A stretch of 64,000 nt of DNA, taken from assembly GCF_900747795.2 (NCBI RefSeq), contig NC_041404.2:85686518-85750517 (forward strand), given 5' to 3'. The notes beneath the pieces were generated by a model. That model made no database searches and was not told the origin of the DNA. It saw nothing but the letters and a program-made list of their open reading frames with translations. This DNA comes from Erpetoichthys calabaricus (lineage: Eukaryota > Chordata > Cladistia > Polypteriformes > Polypteridae). Numbering within the stretch: position 1 is the first letter of the stretch; each line of letters opens with the position of its first letter. Position numbers and translations under genes: made by a program. This document shows positions 1 to 17,484 of this stretch, in pieces.

Positions 1-3000
1 GATCAGTGTGAACTTAAGTTTACTTAAGATTAGTTCATTCAGCTGACAGTCCATGTTGGGTTCCCACCACCTTTTTTAAACAATGGTGGGATTTCAGCTT
101 CCTAGAACTACTCAGGTGATTTAAGACACAATTCTAGCAATCATAGGGTCTATCGTCCAAAGTTGGAGCCTGTTGTCATAGCACTCGGTACAAGGTGGGA
201 TCGCCTCCTGATCTGGCAGAGAACCACCCCACACAAACAGACACACACTTGGACTGTATCAGCTGGGACTCACTACTTAACCTGTGTGAGGAAAAGCCAC
301 ACAAACACTGGGAGAGCCTGTAAACTCCATATTTTCAAGGCCTTAGCGTGGGGCAATTCAATCAGTACAGATATATTTAACTTTGAATTTTAGTATAGAT
401 TTTAAGCTGTATTTTTCAATTACTGGAATAAATTTGGAATGTTTACACAGTAAAAAAAAAAAAAAAATTGGGTAATCCATGAGATCATCCTTTATAAGCC
501 CTACAGTATCCTGAAATCCCACCACGATTGTAACATTCCCCCATTTGTTGTTATATTAGGGGGCTCTGCAAGTCTGTTCCATATTAAAGTTCAGGCCCTG
601 CATTGTTTTTTGATATTTTTGAACACCAGTTTTAGTTTACTTAAATGATAGTTGGGTAACTACTTAAAGGATATGCCAACTATTTTAAAGCTTTTATTGT
701 TGTTAGTATTTTTATATTCTATTACAGAAGGCACAGTATTGTTCACTTGAATAATGGAGGTACTTTTAATAAAAAGCCTTTGAATGGGATTTCTGTTTTT
801 GCTGTGGTATTGAGTAAGCGTCGTGTGTGGTGAAATTTCACAGGTATTGGTATTGAATACAGAAATCCTGGTTTTGTTACATCCCTAATCTGCACGTCCT
901 CTGTACTTACCAGGGGGTGCCAGAATGTAGCTTTGGGGAAAGGGCAGACGCAGAGTTCTAGAAAGTAGGCGCTACAAAAGTGTTAAATGTGTTTTGTATG
1001 GCATGACATTTGGACAGCGAGATAATCCTGGTGGTCTTGGGTATGTTCTTGTGAAGGAATACTGCTGAAGGAGGAATTACAGTTTTACAGATGACTACGT
1101 AGTGACAATAGGCTTCAGCATGGAGATACAGCGATAGACTCTGGTGACATTGCATAAGTGATTTAAAAAACTACGGCAGTGATGTATGAAGTAAAGTTCA
1201 GGCTTCTGTCAATCTATCCATTTACTAAAGCTACCAAATCCTACTTCAAGGGCATGAGGTGGGAGAATAGCGCAACGCCTATTCTGTCTGCTGTAGGAAC
1301 CAGCAGTGGGCACCGTCACTGTGCACATTGGGGGCAGATTAGTGACACCAGTCAATATGACCTTCATGTGTTTCGGATTCCTTCTGGAGCCGTATGACAA
1401 TAGCACTGCCACTGTATCTCCCCACAATGGCTGTTGGGATCTTGTACTAGAAGTCCCACTGGTGCGAGTTAGCATTTATTTGAAGACAGGTTTGCTTTCA
1501 TCAAAGCACTGATTATCGGGAATGCAAACCGAGCTTGTCTGAGACCAACGTCCACAGGAGTGACCCCAGTAGAGCAGAGGGTCCTCGTGTGCACGTGGAT
1601 AATGAAGCGGCTCGAGAAAGCGTGTAGATGTTGAGGAGCCATTAATGAAGTATAAGACAATTTAGTGCATCATGGGGCCACAGACACACACATCCAGCAC
1701 ATCGTTTTCCAAACGCACATAAGATCTCTTTGTCTTTTCAGCATCATTAGTCATTTTACATTGATGCAATTTATTTTTCTGTGGTTTCTATGTCTGTCTG
1801 CTCAACGTAGCAATGAAGTGTTAGCTACTGCTTATAGGATTTGTTAGTGATCGTTTAGGGGCCTTTTCTTGTTCACTCTTTTACTGTTAGGGGAAAAAAG
1901 ACATAAAAAATGGATGAAAAAGATTAATGTAATTATTTGACAGCTGCACAAAGCCACACAAATTCGGATATATGACATTGTTTGTATTCATGAATGGTCA
2001 TATATTCTGCTGCTTGTGATCATTCATTAATGTTATCTAATAATGTAGTAAAATTATAAACTGTCTTAGCATTCATGGGTGGGCTCCTGCCTTCTGCATA
2101 TTCCTGCTGGGATAGAATTTAATCCATGTCACTTGTACTGAATAAAGCAGGCCCAGAAAGAGAGTTGTGTTTAAGACCTGTAAAATGCACAAAGGGATTA
2201 GACATTTTTAATTTTTGTGTTGTTTTAATCTCTTTTAATATATTTTGGTGTATTCATTCATCTTGAAACACTTGAATGCACTACAGTAAAGACTATTGCA
2301 CAGTGCCTCAACCTCATTTGTAGGTTAAGAGAGTTGCTCAAGTTTACATGGTGGCCTTATGGTTTAGATAGTGAATCGTGATGCCTATCAGTTAAGTTTC
2401 CAGTTGTGTGTGTGTGTGTGTGTTCGCTGCCAATTCCAGGACAAAAGTATAAAAAAAACATAAGTTGAGATACAGGAGCTTTGAACTAGCAAACTTATGG
2501 CACCATATATAGTGGCGCCTTTTCATAGTGAACATGATTCCAAGGTGCTGGAGACATGAGTGTTGGGTGTAACATATAATTAAGACTTTTACTGTTCTCT
2601 GTACACATGATGACACCACCATCACCACCACCACTCCTTCCTGCCTCATGCCAGGATAGACATTGGCTGTATGTGCTCATATCTATAATGAAGCAGGTAC
2701 TAAAACAAATTAATGTTATGCTTTACAAAAGGCAAAAATGTGTGTGTTGTTTTTTTAAACAAATGAACCACTTGAACTTGTCATTAACATATACATTTTA
2801 ACAAAGAAAATTAATTTGCAAGCTTAAAAAATTGAAAATTATCCCAGTTGATTAACATAATAGTCTTGCACAAACCTTCAGTGTGAATTGACTCTGCTCC
2901 CTTAGTGCATCTGAGAAAACAAACATGGAGAAAAGCAACAGCAGAACAAGACAGGAGGCTGACCTGAAGTGGTGCGAAGGCTTTCACCGACTGAGGTGTC

Positions 3001-3339
3001 ACAAGTGACCATTCTTTTTGTTGACTATGTGAGAGAGAAGAAAAGAAGCAGCACTTTGGTTGGACCGGATATTCCGATGACATATTTTATAGTCGGGCTA
3101 GACAGAGGATTATCGAGTACCGTATTGGTCATCATGCAGGTGAAATCGCTGCTCAAAGGACTTACCTCCTGAGTCTTTCAGAACACCATACACTATGCCG
3201 CCACCTTGAACCAGCTGCACGTATTTAGTGCCTGCCATGGGATTCATGAGAAACTTGTAGAGTTAAGCCATAGGCCAAATATTTAAATCCTGCAAAATGT
3301 TTAGACCCAGCAGAATTCTTTCAGTTGAACAGTGAATCA
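1..3339. other. Flanking sequence without a recognised gene
   Basis: I see no exon that I can assign in this stretch. Open frames here are short and show no family resemblance. It contains one SINE remnant (195-335), a run of A at about 453-467, and a short GT dinucleotide run at 2403-2422. An AATAAA-like word sits at about 427 before the A run, so a processed transcript end is possible but unsupported. Confidence 0.5.
195..335 (-). mobile_element. tRNA-SINE fragment
   Basis: Read on the minus strand, this resembles the central body of the SINE that is complete at 29425-29789: the segment meaning 'title/first-column heading' in that copy (GGAGTTTGCATGTTCTCC) is matched by a diverged form at about 290-335. 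Both ends are missing. It is an old, truncated copy. Confidence 0.55.
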
Positions 3340-4640
3340 TGTACTCAAGGATGACGACGACTTCTTCATTTTCATCTTCTCCCATTTCTATGTGGGGTCA
3401 ATCAACCTTCTCCAAACAGTTCAGTTTTGCACCTCCTCGCTAGTCAAACCCTTTTTCTTCCAATCCTCTTTTAGTTTTTTTTGTGCATCCTCCTCCTTGG
3501 CCTCCCTCGCTTTCTCTTCACATGTACTTCAAATTCCATCACTCTTTTGCCCACATATTCATTGTCTCTACTTAGCTCATGTCCATACCACTTTAACCTA
3601 CTTTTGTTGTACCTCAGATTATCTTATTTCTTATTCTCTCCTTTTTGTAACTCCCCACATCCATCTCAATATTCTCATTTCTGCCACATCTAACTTCTCC
3701 TACACTCCATTTACTGCCCATGTCTCAGCTCCTTGCATCATTGCTGGTCTTACAAGCCTTACCTTTAACCTTCGCCTTCGATCACAACACTCCTGATACC
3801 TTCTTCCAAGTGTTCCATCCACACTGCACTCTATGGGTTATCTCTACATCTAGTTTTCCATCTTTGGCTACCACTATTTATATTTATCCACTCTTTTCAA
3901 TAGCTCTCCCAGCAGGCTAACATCTTAATCCTGACCATCATTACATCTCATATATTCTGTCTTCTTCCTATTTATCTTTTATCTGCTATATTGCAAAGCC
4001 TTTTCTCCGTTCTTCCAATTTCTCCACTTTCTCTATTCTGGTGCTACACAACAGAATGTCATCAACAAAATACATTCACCAGGGGATTGGCCTTTTATCC
4101 CATGACTCAACACATCCACCACGAGATGAAAGAGAATGACTTAAAGAGGATCTCTGGTGCAGACCTACTCTAACTGGGATCTTGTCTGTTACTCCAACAC
4201 TGCCCTTGTAACCCGAGTCCTCACTCCCTTATGCATATCTTGGACAATCCTCATATACTTCCCTCGCACTCCTTTCTCTCTCATGCACCTCCAGATGTCT
4301 TCACATGGAATGCCTTCTCCAAATCAATAAACACCATATGCAAATCTTTTGGTTTTTCCTGATGTTTCTCTATTAGCCGTCTCAATGCAAAGACTGCATC
4401 AGTTATTCCTCCCTGGCAAAATAAAAAACCAAACTGCTCCACCCCTATGGTGATCTCTTACCTAAGCCTTCTCTCTATAACCCTTTCCCAAATTTCCATT
4501 GTGTGTGAGACATCAGCTTTATCCCTCTATAAGTTTCCATAATCCTGAATGCTACCATTCTCCTTATAAATGGCACTCTCAGTGTTCCTCCACTCCTCTG
4601 GTATTCTCTCCTGTTCATAGGTCTTCTGCTTTAGATCCTA
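3340..4640 (-). mobile_element. Degraded LINE with reverse transcriptase remnants
   Basis: Minus-strand translation between about 4640 and 4150 gives reverse-transcriptase-like pieces: ITDAVFALRRLIEKH, then LHMVFIDLEKAF, then WRCMREKG and YMRIVQDMHKG, in the order expected of a non-LTR element. Farther on, pieces such as WYGHELRR and VHVKRKRGRPRRR match the C-terminal part of the same kind of protein. Stops and frame changes interrupt it throughout, so it cannot be active. The long plus-strand open frames at 3332-3796 are the antisense of this element. I think it belongs to an RTE-like or related clade, but I cannot fix the clade by eye. Confidence 0.7.
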
Positions 4641-4664
4641 TGACACATCTACACTGTCTTCTTC

Positions 4665-4925
4665 TAAATGTGTCATGTACTGAAGGACACCAGTGGAAAT
4701 TAAGGGGCAGTTCATTTAGTACTGAAGCCAGAAAGCACTTCTTTGCGCAAAGGGTTAAGGGAATCTGAAACAAATGACCAAGTCATGTATTGGAAGTGGA
4801 AACCCTGACAACCTTTTAAGAAGCATCTGGAGGAGATAGTGGGATAGCTTAGCCATTAGCTTAACAAACACGCTTAATGGACTGAATGATCTCCTCTTCA
4901 TTTGTCAGATTTCTTATGTTCTTGT
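4665..4925 (+). mobile_element. 3' end of a second LINE (CR1/L2-like)
   Basis: Plus-strand translation gives SSFSTEARKHFFAQRVKGI followed, in another frame, by a piece resembling HVLEVETLTTFKKHLEE. This is the usual C-terminal end of CR1/L2-type ORF2 proteins. A non-coding tail ends near 4925 with a motif about subjects like TTTCTTATGTTCTTGTG. It is truncated at the 5' side and abuts the opposite-strand LINE at 3340-4640. Confidence 0.6.
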
Positions 4926-6317
4926 GAACGATTTGTTTGCTCTTCTTTTTAACCAGCTTATATTTTCCAGCACCTCAAACTCTAGTATATTAAAAAATGA
5001 CCAGCATTATGTAGTCTTATTTTTATTCCTCTGTCAAATTGTATCATTAAAAAATATTTCTGGAGAGCCAAAATCATTCTGTTACAGTTTTTTTCAGTTG
5101 AGCTAAATGGTAGTGTGACAACATTGAATGTCGAGTAAATTGAATCACAACAAAATTGGAGACAATAAAAGTAAATAAGACCTCGGGCCCCAGATTCACA
5201 TTCAAGTCTTGCTTTGGCTTCCCTCAACAATTGCAGCTCCAGCACAAGAGCAGCGTCTGATTTCTATCAAGTCAAACGATGGAACAAAAGCCGTCTGTAT
5301 GCCCAAACTGAAGGGCCTTTGCATCTTAACATGTTTGCCCTAGCACTCTTGCATGAATTAAATTCTGGTATTTCATCAACAGCTGACCTTCCCCATACTT
5401 TATACGAAGGTAAAAGAATTGTGCTATGCTTTTCAAGACAAGTTAACATTTTAAAATCTAAGTTCTTTTTCAGTGGCACTGAGTTTTTAATCTGTTAACT
5501 GAACAAAGCTGTGAAAACTAAGTTAAGCAAATGATTCAACCAGTCAAGTCGGGAGGTGGGAGCTGCCACTTTTCTAAAGGCCTAAACCTGGACAGGCCCT
5601 TGTGCGTCCTGCTATCACACAGCCAAGGGCAGGGTAGGCACACCATTCCAGAGATACACAATTAATCCAAAACCATGGACAATTAAGTTCACTGTATAAA
5701 AAAAAAAACACCTGAATTAAAAGTAAACTGATGCAGACTCAAGCACTCAGAAAAATAAGCAGTTGTGGAAAATATAGATATTTACAGTAAAAAATATATA
5801 CCGCCTTCTGCTGTGCTATGTCCTTATTTGCACTGCATAGATCCAGAAAGCTCTTCTTCTGTGAGATACTGACTGCCATAAATATGGCCATCATTTTCAG
5901 ACTGGAATGTCATCTTTCAGCTCTGTGACCATCACATCAGGGTGCACGTGTGTATGATAGGATTATCAAAGCTATGCAGGTAGAGTAAACTGATTTAGAT
6001 GTCCAGGGTAAAGAGTTGGCACAGTTTCGACTAGCTTAGAACAGCCACAGTTGTGCAGAAGGCTTTGTTTGTCAAACAGCAAGGCTGGAGCAGTAGTTGG
6101 CAGTGTGGTATATATGGCCATCTGTTGTGCTCTGACATTCTGAAGTGTTCAACTCTGCATGAAGTGGAGTGGCAAAAGGAAAACAGGTTACACTGAAGAG
6201 ACCTTAGGAAGCCCCCACCCCCCATCCCACTGTGGTCAAAAGTAACAGCGGCAATGTTTTGATGACTAGCTGATCCTTGTGTTTTGGCTTGTGCCTCTCA
6301 ATCAATGTAGCTCCTTT
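4926..6317 (-). other. RCN3 3' UTR and downstream flank
   Basis: This stretch lies directly 3' of the RCN3 stop codon on the minus strand. No other gene is apparent. Minus-strand poly(A)-signal words occur at 5486-5491 (ATTAAA) and 5022-5027 (AATAAA), so the 3' UTR may be about 0.85 to 1.3 kb. Which one is used cannot be told from sequence alone. Confidence 0.45.
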
Positions 6318-12664
<6,347 letters not shown>

Positions 12665-12829
12665 TTTCTGCAGAGAAGAGAAAAAGATGAGAATGAGAAC
12701 AGCATGCTCTGTAGCATATCCACTAAAGTATTCTTTCATTGAGTTCTGCATTGGTGACTATTAGTCTAGCTAGCAGTATCTCATTTGCTTTATTAAGACC
12801 ATTTAGATGACACACACTGTGATGAATCC

Positions 12830-13340
12830 TTCCATTAGTTTATTTTCTGGGCCAGCTTTTTCCTTTACAGGATCCCAGAGTGCTTGATTCGATCCAGACA
12901 GTACCTGGTACAAGATAGGCAATAGTGCTGGAAGAGGAACATCTCATCCCACATCCCATACTGGGCCAAACTAGCAAAACCATACACATTCATAACCTAA
13001 AACCCTAGGGGGATGAATCGCATAAACACAAGGAAAGGTTTTAAAAAAACTTTTTAAATAACTGAGAACTGAATCCTAGGTTCTGGGGTCCTTGGGCAAC
13101 AGAACTAATTACTGCACCACCCCTGTGAAGCTCACTTTACAAAACAAACTTTTGCAAATCTAGATTGGCCCTGGCACTGTATGGGTGAGTGTGGTTATGT
13201 GCATGACTGTGCCTTGAGATGTACTATCCTGTCAGAGAATGGTACATTTTATCTGCAGCCCTCCTGGGCTGGACTTCACACCCTTTGTGCCAGTATTGGA
13301 ACAAACAGGTCTGGAAAATGGTTGAATGGATGAGTGAATG
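12830..13340 (+). mobile_element. Degenerate SINE remnants in RCN3 intron 1
   Basis: The plus-strand segment at about 13158-13340 resembles the SINE 3' body: 'TAGATTGGCCCTGGCACTG', a GGGCTGGACTTCACACCC stretch, and an end in GGAAAATGGTTGAATGGATG. The part at 12830-12990 may be an opposite-strand head. It is old and fragmented. Confidence 0.5.
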
Positions 13341-14147
13341 ATACAGTGTGTGCCATATGCTGTTTTACTTTAAGGCTAATGAAAGTGAAATGTAACTCAA
13401 TAAACTGTTAGAAAAGTAAAACGTTTTTGAACAAACACGTTACAATTTAGGAAAAATAATTCTGTGGGCTTTTGGATGGTGATTAGTTTATACAAAGTTC
13501 CTCCAAAGACCCTGGGGAATGTTTAGGAATTGAACATAAAGACCAATTGTGAAAACATATACGGTAGCTGTGAGGACCAGAAGTACAGAAAATTCACTGT
13601 CTGTGCCACCACCCTCTAAAAATCTCCCAACTTTCGACATACTAAAATGGAACATGACAATTATTTCCAGTTCGTTTTCATATCAAGTGCTCTACCTCTC
13701 ATCTTCAAATACAGACAACTCCTGCAAAAGAGAGCACACACCGTTAGTCGCTTCGATGCCACCGATTAAAGTTGTTGAACCACCAGAAAACGATATTACA
13801 AAAGGTGATTTGACTGAATCCTACCTGTTCACTAGATTCTCCCACAAAATATCTATTAGGAACCTACTGAACCCGCTCAGCGAGTTAAAGGCAAAATATA
13901 CCTAATGTAAACTGCAAAATAGCTAGATATTTCTATATCCTTGTACCAGGTTTAATGAAATAACGACTTCAAACTTTTAAGTGTTATCACTAACGGAATG
14001 CCTGTACCGTTAAGTCACTATAATGAGCAGAGCTGCGTCGAGTCAATGCCACTCTAGTCAGAGTTCAACTTCTATTACATGACGTCTTACAAATTCCATC
14101 TCCGTTACCGGTTGAAACGTTAAACTAAATGTTAACCAATAATGAAC

Positions 14148-14218
14148 ACAACGGAAAACGCTCAACTTTTACGGAGTGGAATGGAGAAAATATTATATAC
14201 TGTGTATATATATATACA

Positions 14219-14292
<74 letters not shown>

Positions 14293-14341
14293 TATATAAT
14301 ATTTTCTCCATTCCACTCCGTAAAAGTTGAGCGCTTTCCGT

Positions 14342-14344
<3 letters not shown>
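14148..14344. repeat. Near-perfect palindrome around an AT-repeat core
   Basis: The left arm (14148-14203) and right arm (14289-14344) are 56 bases each and reverse complements with one mismatch. Between them lies an 85-base core that is almost all AT dinucleotides. The right arm is followed at once by another AT run (14345-14412). It sits in RCN3 intron 1, about 110 bases inside the exon 1 donor. It should extrude easily as a hairpin or cruciform. Confidence 0.9.

Positions 14345-14412
<68 letters not shown>
14345..14412. repeat. (AT)n microsatellite
   Basis: This is a run of about 34 AT units directly after the right palindrome arm. Confidence 0.9.
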
Positions 14413-14416
<4 letters not shown>

Positions 14417-14456
14417 TCAATTAAATACAGTTTGTAACATTCTAGTACAAACTCAC

Positions 14457-14700
14457 CATTTTGCAGGCTTTATGGTTAGCTCTCCCAAAAAAAGGAATGA
14501 GAAGGCAGAGATTTGAGAAAACGGAGAGCACGATTTAAATCACGGATAATACAGGGGCTGGCTAAAGGTTACAACGACCAATCAAATGATGACTTATGTT
14601 ACAGGGCACGGACAAGTTCGAAATTACTCGGCTCCGATTCGTCATCCACGTCAGCTAGACTTTGGTTGGTCGGGAAGCGCCACGTTGACACGGGCGCGCG
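14457..14700 (-). other. Probable RCN3 first exon
   Basis: On the minus strand a strong donor, AATG|GTGAGT, occurs at 14457/14456. The first coding exon has a good acceptor (TTCTCTGCAG) and begins at 12667. Joining the two reads ATG AAA ATG TGG, so an ATG that ends exon 1 (14459-14457) would be in frame with the Met at 12664 and add two residues (Met-Lys). Human RCN3 begins Met-Met-Trp, which fits a start in this place. The 5' limit of the exon is a guess inside the CpG-rich zone. Confidence 0.6.
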
Positions 14701-14760
14701 CAGGGAGTCCTTGGTTACGCGTTCACGCGCCACGCTTACACGTGTTGAATGTACTTGGGA
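14570..14760 (-). promoter_or_regulatory. CpG-rich RCN3 promoter region with UPRE-like site
   Basis: CpG dinucleotides cluster here (for example CGGGCGCGCGCAGG near 14690-14705), unlike the surrounding sequence, and the region lies directly 5' of the predicted RCN3 exon 1. On the minus strand TGACGTGGA (plus 14645-14653) matches the unfolded-protein-response element bound by XBP1/ATF6. No complete ER stress element (CCAAT-N9-CCACG) was found. A promoter is likely; stress control is inferred. Confidence 0.55.
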
Positions 14761-16857
14761 ATGGGAATGCAATTTAAGTCACTTTTTATTCAAACACCAC
14801 CCCGTGATATGGTTTGAGGGGACATGAGATGCGATGTGCTGTTGGGATTGTAAATGTGTCGTGGACATGCGAAAATATCTGACACTACATGTTACGTCGT
14901 TAGGCACGCGATTCAGACAATCTGTAGAAGCAAAATTAATAAACAATGACGAATCATAGTTTCGAAGGTGCTGAACACAAGCTTACAGTAATTTTTTTTA
15001 TTACATTTGCTTTGAATTCTTTTTATGCAAAAATTGTATATAGTCTCATGTATTTGCAGTTTTCAGTTTAAAATAATTTCACACGTGTACAATACCGTTG
15101 TAATACAATAATAGAAATAAAATTGCGTGGAATATATAGATAAATATATGTATCAAAGCTTAAGTCAGTCGGCATGCCTTATATGGTAATGTGATTTGAC
15201 AAAACTGGTGCATGAAGTTTCATCAGTCGATAACACCATACATATAGCACTTACATGTATAGTGTGGTCCAGATCTAACTATGCAGTTATTGCATTGCAT
15301 TAAAAATTGCATAGTTAGATCTGGACCACCCTGTACATGTGAAACGCATATTTTAACGCAATAGCTAGTGTAAATAAATACCCGCCTGTGCGGAGACAAG
15401 ATTGACTCAAACGTCTGTCCGTAATGTAATGACATTACGGAAGGCAGGTCGAGCCCCAATGCAATATGGGTAATGTAGTACGGCTCAGCTATAAACTGTT
15501 ATTGAACTTGTTCAAATTCTGCGGTAGGAGCCAGTAGTTTAGAGTGGCACTGACGAAATCGCGTAACAAAATATCTTCGAATTGTTCGACTTTGGAGAGT
15601 ACCCTATAATCTCATCTTTATTTGAAGTCGGATTATAACGTAACGCCCATTAATATTTTAAGTGACCTTCATTGATTATTATATTTTTTCATTAGAATTT
15701 ATATGTATCATTATTATAAACTGATATTATAAACTTTGTATAAAGAGAAAACTAACATTCAGAATAACTTCCAAGAAAAGAAGGGACATTGTGAAATTCA
15801 CTAAACGCGCACAGTGCTTTAACTTGGTCTGTAGATGGCAACAATGAGCTGTTAGGCATATAAGAAAAATTGAAGAACGGATACAAGCTGTATGAAATGC
15901 TGATTTGGTTTCACAAACGCACAAAGAGATGAACAAAAAATGTCTGGTAGATTTTTAAAATTATTCTATTTATTTAACAATAAAACAATAAAAAAAATGT
16001 CAGTTAAATTATAAGTCCGGTTAAAAAACAAAGAAATCAGACTTGCTTGTTTGTTTAACTGCAAATTCAGTCGGAGACGTGAAATAAAAGTGTGGATTAA
16101 GAAATGGGGAAAGATATCAGAAAGGCAGCAAAAAGCTGCAGAAATGTTAATGAAAATATCAATTGAGGCCATACCTTTATGTCTTCCTTTGTATTATATG
16201 GATGGATTATAGAAAGCTGTCAGCAAAAAAAAAACAAAAAACAGGTGAGTTATGAATTAGGTACATTTTTCATTTTGCCGGATCATCTTGTTGCCTGCCA
16301 TCATTCCCTGATGTTCCATAGTGCCTCACTCCATTGTTCCTTTATAAAAAAAAAAAAAAGTCATGTTTTGTGTTGTATTACATTTTTGTTTTATTATTAT
16401 TCAGGGAGAACATGCTATGTAAACAAGATCTTACTTGTATCTATATTGGAAGAACAACTTTGCCATGTAATATAAGGACAAATGATGTGATGTGTGCCTT
16501 GTAGCTCTATGTCTGCATCACCTCTTTTACAAAAAAGACAGTGGTGCCACAAAGTCAGGCAGATTAAATGGACCCTGGACCTCACCGTGCTGTTTGCAAA
16601 GCACAAGTTGGATTGCTGTAGGTGTCCGATCTGAGGCAAGTACAGCTAGAATGCATTCCCCTCCATTCTGTCTGCTGAAGGATGCTGGATTCTTTGACCT
16701 AGGGATACTCAAAATGATTAAGCTCAGACAGGCTGAAAGGTGTGCTAGTCACCTGCTGACATAATTAAAATGGATGAGATAAACTGGAAGCAATATGATG
16801 TAAGGCAATGAAAAAAAAATCAATTCTGTTCCTATATTTGGTCATAGCAAGAAGTTA
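14761..16857. other. Intergenic, RCN3 to pax10, first part
   Basis: I see no gene. The only clear structure is an inverted repeat at 15253-15340. The rest is A/T-rich with scattered short open frames without recognisable motifs. Confidence 0.5.
15253..15340. repeat. 33-base inverted repeat, MITE-like hairpin
   Basis: The left arm (15253-15285) and right arm (15308-15340) are reverse complements with two mismatches, separated by a 22-base loop. The conserved core of the arms is GGTCCAGATCTAACTATGCA. It may be a relic of a short inverted-repeat element. Confidence 0.8.
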
Positions 16858-17047
16858 TTCTGGATTGGCGATTCTAAATTGGCCCTGGTGTATGCTTGGT
16901 GTGTGGGTGTTTGTGTGTGTCCTGTGGTGGGTTGGCACCCTGCCCGGGATTGGTTCCTGCCTTATGCCCTATGTTGGCTGGGATTGGCTCCAGCAGACCC
17001 CCGTGACCCTGTGTTCAGATTCAGCGGGTTGGAAAATGGATGGATGG
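16858..17047 (+). mobile_element. 5'-truncated tRNA-SINE
   Basis: It matches the 3' half of the SINE at 29425-29789, from GATTGGCGATTCTAAATTGG through CCTGCCCGGGATTGGTTCC to the end at GGTTGGAAAATGGATGGATG. The tRNA-like head is missing. Confidence 0.85.
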
Positions 17048-17174
17048 AAGAAGTTATTCTGAAAACTGTAGTAGCAATCATGATAATTGCCTGAGCATTT
17101 TTCTTGCTCCTGAGTACTGACTTGACCAAAAATATAGATTTTATTATTTCACAGTTAATTTCAGTTTCGAGTGC

Positions 17175-17400
17175 CACAATTGGTTAGTACGGCCATCTCA
17201 CACATCCAGAGACCTGGATTAGAGTTTTCTCTAAGTCACTATGTGCATACAGTATGTTCTCATGAGTCTGCATGTGTTCTCCCCTCGCATCCCAAAGATG
17301 TGTGTCTCAGGGTAATGTTTAACATTGTACTTGTCCAATATGACTGAGAATCTCTTAATGGGCCAGCACCACATTCAGGGCTGGCTCTTGCCTTGTACCT
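17175..17400 (+). mobile_element. Degenerate tRNA-SINE
   Basis: A tRNA-like head (AATTGGTTAGTACGGC) and a body with GTCTGCATGTGTTCTCCCC and CATCCCAAAGATGTG follow the SINE plan with much divergence. The tail merges into GGGCTGGCTCTTGCCTTGT. Confidence 0.55.
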
Positions 17401-17484
17401 ACCAAGAAAACAACAATGAGTTGTATGGTTAGATGTTTGGCTTGTTGTTTTTTGGATCTGGGAAGTACCATCAAGTCAAAATTG

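Noticed and set aside
3332-3796. 154-codon plus-strand open frame
   Set aside because: It is the antisense of the degraded LINE on the minus strand; the Ser/Phe/Leu-rich product is a by-product of that.
12665-12751. Longer RCN3 N-terminus from an ATG upstream at 12751
   Set aside because: This frame crosses a clear splice acceptor (TTCTCTGCAG ending at 12668), so the sequence before it is intron.
13549-13905. 118-codon plus-strand open frame in RCN3 intron 1
   Set aside because: No motif, no splice context that I could support, and antisense to an intron. Composition does not look like a conserved protein.
14125-14424. Tyr/Ile-repeat open frames on both strands
   Set aside because: These are translations of the AT dinucleotide repeat.
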